Source: Planctomycetota bacterium (GTDB taxonomy: Bacteria; Planctomycetota; Brocadiia; SM23-32; JAKLEA01). Taken from it: a DNA stretch of 64,000 nucleotides. The DNA lies in assembly GCA_022711755.1 (NCBI GenBank), contig JAKLEA010000001.1, forward strand, positions 248,001-312,000. Reading direction: 5' to 3'. Below the pieces are notes generated by a model. That model ran no database searches. It saw only the letters and a program-made list of their open reading frames with translations, and was not told the DNA's origin. Made by a program: the position numbers and the translations under genes. Shown here piece after piece: positions 61,608 through 64,000 of this stretch (the stretch's first letter is position 1; every line of letters starts with the position of its first letter).

Positions 61608-62087
61608 GTGGTGGATCTAAGGCCGCATCATCTTCTCGATATCGTTACGAGCATAGGTCACGGTCATGATTTTACGCCTCACCCATACGGGCATAATGTC
61701 CACGTCGTCGCATCCAAGACTCTGGCAGGAATTGATTGGAAAGCAAGGTTCGTCATCGGCGCGGATGAAATATGCCGCCCATGCAGTCACCTTGGTAAAG
61801 ACGGACTGTGCAATGATGTCTTGCGGCAGGTTCAACCGCATTTATCGAAACAACATTATAACGACAGCCTCGACGCAAGATTGATGGCATGCCTGGGCAT
61901 GAAGCAAGGCGCTGAGATGACTGTCCGGGAATTTCTGGAACTGATCAATCGCCACGTTCCCGGGATAGAAAACATCTGCACCCATCCCGGCGAGGCTAAG
62001 TCTGAAAGGCTTGACGGACTGGCGAAAGGATTATCTCGTCTTTTAAAACGCGGGACGATGCAAGGCGAAATTATTCAGGACGTGTAA
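61608..62087 (+). CDS. DUF1284-like cysteine-containing protein
   Basis: A 159-residue protein starting VDLRPHHLLDIV, the characteristic start of DUF1284-type proteins, with CRPCSHLGKDGLC (about 57-69), C103 and C123 (metal or cluster ligands likely). No function is established for the family. It follows the importer operon by 33 bases and could be cotranscribed, but a functional link is not shown. A weak hairpin, CAAAGGG-N11-CCCTTTG (62089-62113), follows the stop. Confidence 0.75.
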   Translation: MVDLRPHHLLDIVTSIGHGHDFTPHPYGHNVHVVASKTLAGIDWKARFVIGADEICRPCSHLGKDGLCNDVLRQVQPHLSKQHYNDSLDARLMACLGMKQGAEMTVREFLELINRHVPGIENICTHPGEAKSERLDGLAKGLSRLLKRGTMQGEIIQDV

Positions 62088-62157
62088 ACAAAGGGCAGAC
62101 CAGACACCCTTTGCGGGCTTGACTTGCGCAAGATCATTCCCAGAAAACAAACGCCTA

Positions 62158-63342
62158 TCAACGTTTGTCCGCGAACTTCGCATCCGTCCTGAAAACCATC
62201 CGGATCGGCAGATGATCGGACACAAGCTGCGCCAGCTTCAAATCCTTCTCAGCATAAACCGGCGTCTCACACTTGACCAGTTCTTCCTTTGCGAGATCGG
62301 ATGACACAAGAACGTAATCCTGGGTCTTCCCGTCATGCATCGTCGCGGCTGATCCGCTCCGGGCGGCGATCTCCATGCCCATTGAAGCGGCTAGTTTACG
62401 CACCTGTTCTTCCGGAATGGCAAACGTGCCGCAGATGATGATGTCCGGGTCAATCGCCTTCAAGGATGCGACCTTGACGCGCAGCGTCGCTTCGTCCTGC
62501 ATATCCATCTTCGTGATCTGGATGCTGACCACAACGGCGTCAAATCCGCCCTTCTTGATGAAAGCCGTCTGCGGGGCCGGCTCAAATCCGGCGGGTCCGG
62601 GAACTTCGCTGAGCACAACCCCGCCTGCCGCGAAGATGGCGTTGTCGTCGTTGCTGGGCGTATCCTTGAAAACCGATTGCGTGAATTTCTTCTCAATTTC
62701 GCTGAACTGTTTCGCCTCGGTCGGTCCGGCGATTCGCTGCAGGCACACTGCGTCGGCCTTCATTGCATCAAGCTGCGCCGTGAACCACTCGCGCCATGAC
62801 TGCTTGTTCTCCGGATAACCGCGCACGTTCCAGCATACGATGCTGATTTCTCCGCCGTCTCCGGATGTCGTTTGAACAGTCGTCTGCGGAACTGCGGGCG
62901 CGCCCGCCTTGCGCTCTATGCCGGCTTTCTTGCCCTGCCCCTTATCCTCAGCCAGCTTCTCCTGTGCCTTTGCCTGCTTTTCGGCATCCTTAGCCACCTT
63001 GTCGGCGGCTTTTTCCTGCTCTTTCTTCTGGGCTATGGCGGCCTTCTCAATCTCCTTTGCCTCTTTTTCAGTCTTGCCGGCTTCCGCTTCGGCGGCCTTC
63101 GCCTGCGATTCAACGTCCATTTTAGCCTTGGCAGCCGCCGCGTCGGCCTCGGCCTTTGCCGCGTCAACGTCTGCCTCAGCCGTCTGCTTGTCCTGCGGCG
63201 CCGGAGATGTCTTCGCCGTCCCTCCCTGCTGGGAGTTCAATGCTCCCTGCACCGACTGACAACCTGCAGCAAGGCTGATTGCCAATCCGAGACCAGCAAC
63301 CAGACAGAATACGGCCTTTTCCCTCGCCTGTTCCTTGTTCAT
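62158..63342 (-). CDS. Lipoprotein with Ala/Lys-rich stalk and endonuclease/exonuclease/phosphatase domain
   Basis: A 394-residue protein. ATG 63342 (GGGAGG 6 bases upstream) starts a lipoprotein signal ending LAAGC, a good lipobox. Residues about 45-140 are a continuous Ala/Lys/Glu-rich helical stalk like that of TolA. The C-terminal EEP domain starts VCWNVRGYPENKQSWREWF and ends with SDHLPI; the middle has an altered Glu position (VCLQRIAG in place of the usual LQE), so catalysis is uncertain. The domain may cut nucleic acid or phosphoester substrates in the periplasm, or only bind. Confidence 0.82.
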   Translation of the reverse strand: MNKEQAREKAVFCLVAGLGLAISLAAGCQSVQGALNSQQGGTAKTSPAPQDKQTAEADVDAAKAEADAAAAKAKMDVESQAKAAEAEAGKTEKEAKEIEKAAIAQKKEQEKAADKVAKDAEKQAKAQEKLAEDKGQGKKAGIERKAGAPAVPQTTVQTTSGDGGEISIVCWNVRGYPENKQSWREWFTAQLDAMKADAVCLQRIAGPTEAKQFSEIEKKFTQSVFKDTPSNDDNAIFAAGGVVLSEVPGPAGFEPAPQTAFIKKGGFDAVVVSIQITKMDMQDEATLRVKVASLKAIDPDIIICGTFAIPEEQVRKLAASMGMEIAARSGSAATMHDGKTQDYVLVSSDLAKEELVKCETPVYAEKDLKLAQLVSDHLPIRMVFRTDAKFADKR

Positions 63343-63430
63343 CATTGACCTCCCTGATGCCCGAACCTGGAAACTCCAGACAAACATCAAACACGGCCAT
63401 TTCCGGCATGATATAATGTAATCACGTCAA

Positions 63431-64000
63431 ATGTCCAGAACCGGCACAATCCTGGCGACCTGCCTGGCGGCGGCCATAATTTCGCTAACGGCTTTTACCG
63501 GAACGCGCCTTTATGCCCAGACTATTGCACATTCGTCGCGCGAACCGCAATCGTGCGCGGTCATCGTCTGCGGAGTAACGGGCGATCAGGCTCATTTTGA
63601 CCGCTTCTGGAAATTAACCATTCAGACGCGGCAACTCCTGACCGAAAGACTCGGCTTCAAACCGGAAGACGTCCGAATCCTTTTCGAGGAAAAAGACCCG
63701 GATTCCTCAATAGTCTCCGCCCGTTCGACCAAGGCGGATATCCTCGCCGTCCTCGAAGACACCGGGAAGGCTCTCCGTCCTGACGACCTTTTTTTTCTCT
63801 TCATTTTCGGACACGCCGGCACAGACGGCCATGACGTTCGCCTGCATCTGCCCGGTCCCGATATGTCGCCTGAAGAATTGACCGATGCCGTCAACAAGCT
63901 GCCGCCGTCACGTCAGGTCATCATTCTGGGAACACCTGTCAGCGGTTATTTCATGATGCCCATGCTCCGCAAGGACCGCGTTGTTATCAGCGCCACTCGG
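63431..64000 (+). CDS. Caspase-like exported protein, partial (runs off right edge)
   Basis: 190 codons from ATG 63431, open to the window end. A signal peptide (about 1-29) is followed by a caspase/legumain-type (C13/C14) fold: strand SCAVIVCGVTGD, helix, LFFLFIFGHAGTDG with the catalytic-type His (GHAG), then VIILGTPVSG where the catalytic Cys would be expected. Here the position holds Pro/Val instead of Cys, so it may be a pseudo-protease. A TATAAT at 63412-63417 would give a very short 5' leader (about 6 bases), with no ribosome site. Confidence 0.7.
   Translation, partial: MSRTGTILATCLAAAIISLTAFTGTRLYAQTIAHSSREPQSCAVIVCGVTGDQAHFDRFWKLTIQTRQLLTERLGFKPEDVRILFEEKDPDSSIVSARSTKADILAVLEDTGKALRPDDLFFLFIFGHAGTDGHDVRLHLPGPDMSPEELTDAVNKLPPSRQVIILGTPVSGYFMMPMLRKDRVVISATR

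Noticed and set aside
62089..62113. Terminator after the DUF1284-like gene
   Set aside because: The 7-bp stem has an 11-base loop and no T-run, so only a weak hairpin is claimed.
1..64000. CRISPR arrays, insertion sequences, phage genes, tRNA or rRNA
   Set aside because: No repeat-spacer pattern, transposase or integrase frame, cloverleaf or rRNA segment was recognised by eye.

Overview
The window looks like chromosomal DNA of a Gram-negative, probably anaerobic or facultative bacterium of moderately high GC. Outer-membrane lipid traffic (MlaFED, a LolD-like ATPase) and several lipoproteins argue for a double membrane. A Ser/Thr kinase with zinc ribbons, an FHA protein, a giant zinc-ribbon/TM/HEAT protein, several Gfo/Idh dehydrogenases, a UroD-like protein and a glycyl-radical enzyme suggest a Planctomycetota/PVC-type or related candidate phylum. 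This is inference from gene content; no rRNA or tRNA was seen to settle it.

Layout. 1-2.7 kb (minus): an edge-truncated membrane protein, a Gfo/Idh dehydrogenase, yidD and rnpA. 2.7-3.0 kb: a divergent intergenic region with DnaA-box-like sites. 3-10.9 kb (plus): lysS, lolD-like, Mrp, FHA protein, prfB with a programmed +1 frameshift, a secreted MEMO-AMMECR1 fusion, and mannose-1-P guanylyltransferase. 10.9-15.3 kb (minus): mlaF-mlaD-mlaE plus a repeat lipoprotein. 15.6-19.4 kb (plus): an orphan glycyl-radical enzyme and a phosphoesterase. 19.4-20.06 kb: no protein gene, but a good sigma-54 promoter, three successive hairpins and an intrinsic terminator, i.e. a candidate structured RNA. 20-24 kb: a sugar cluster (TIM-barrel isomerase, dehydrogenase, PfkB kinase that lacks a standard start codon). 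24-33.4 kb (minus): a 1905-residue zinc-ribbon/HEAT protein and a 1160-residue GH-A glycosidase.

33.6-42.1 kb: a secreted phosphoesterase; a minus-strand trio of radical SAM enzyme, STN-like secreted protein and Ser/Thr kinase; a ribose-type ABC importer; a small membrane protein. 42.1-47.9 kb (plus): recG, hisI, a secreted transglutaminase and a membrane-anchored phosphodiesterase-like protein that has lost part of its metal site. 48-52.1 kb (minus): two tandem paralogous polytopic membrane proteins and a Cys-cluster protein. 52.3-58 kb: lipoprotein with terminator, UroD-like protein, two-domain ABC permease, small coiled-coil protein, pentapeptide-repeat/K+ channel fusion. 58-62 kb (plus): a MalEFG-type importer without ATPase, and a DUF1284-like protein. 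62-64 kb: a lipoprotein with an Ala/Lys-rich stalk and endonuclease/phosphatase domain, and an edge-truncated caspase-like protein.

The genes point to heterotrophy on sugars and polysaccharides (glycosidase, two importers, isomerase/dehydrogenase/kinase) with strong investment in the envelope. The strongest candidate for something new is the sigma-54-driven RNA at 19.6-19.9 kb.
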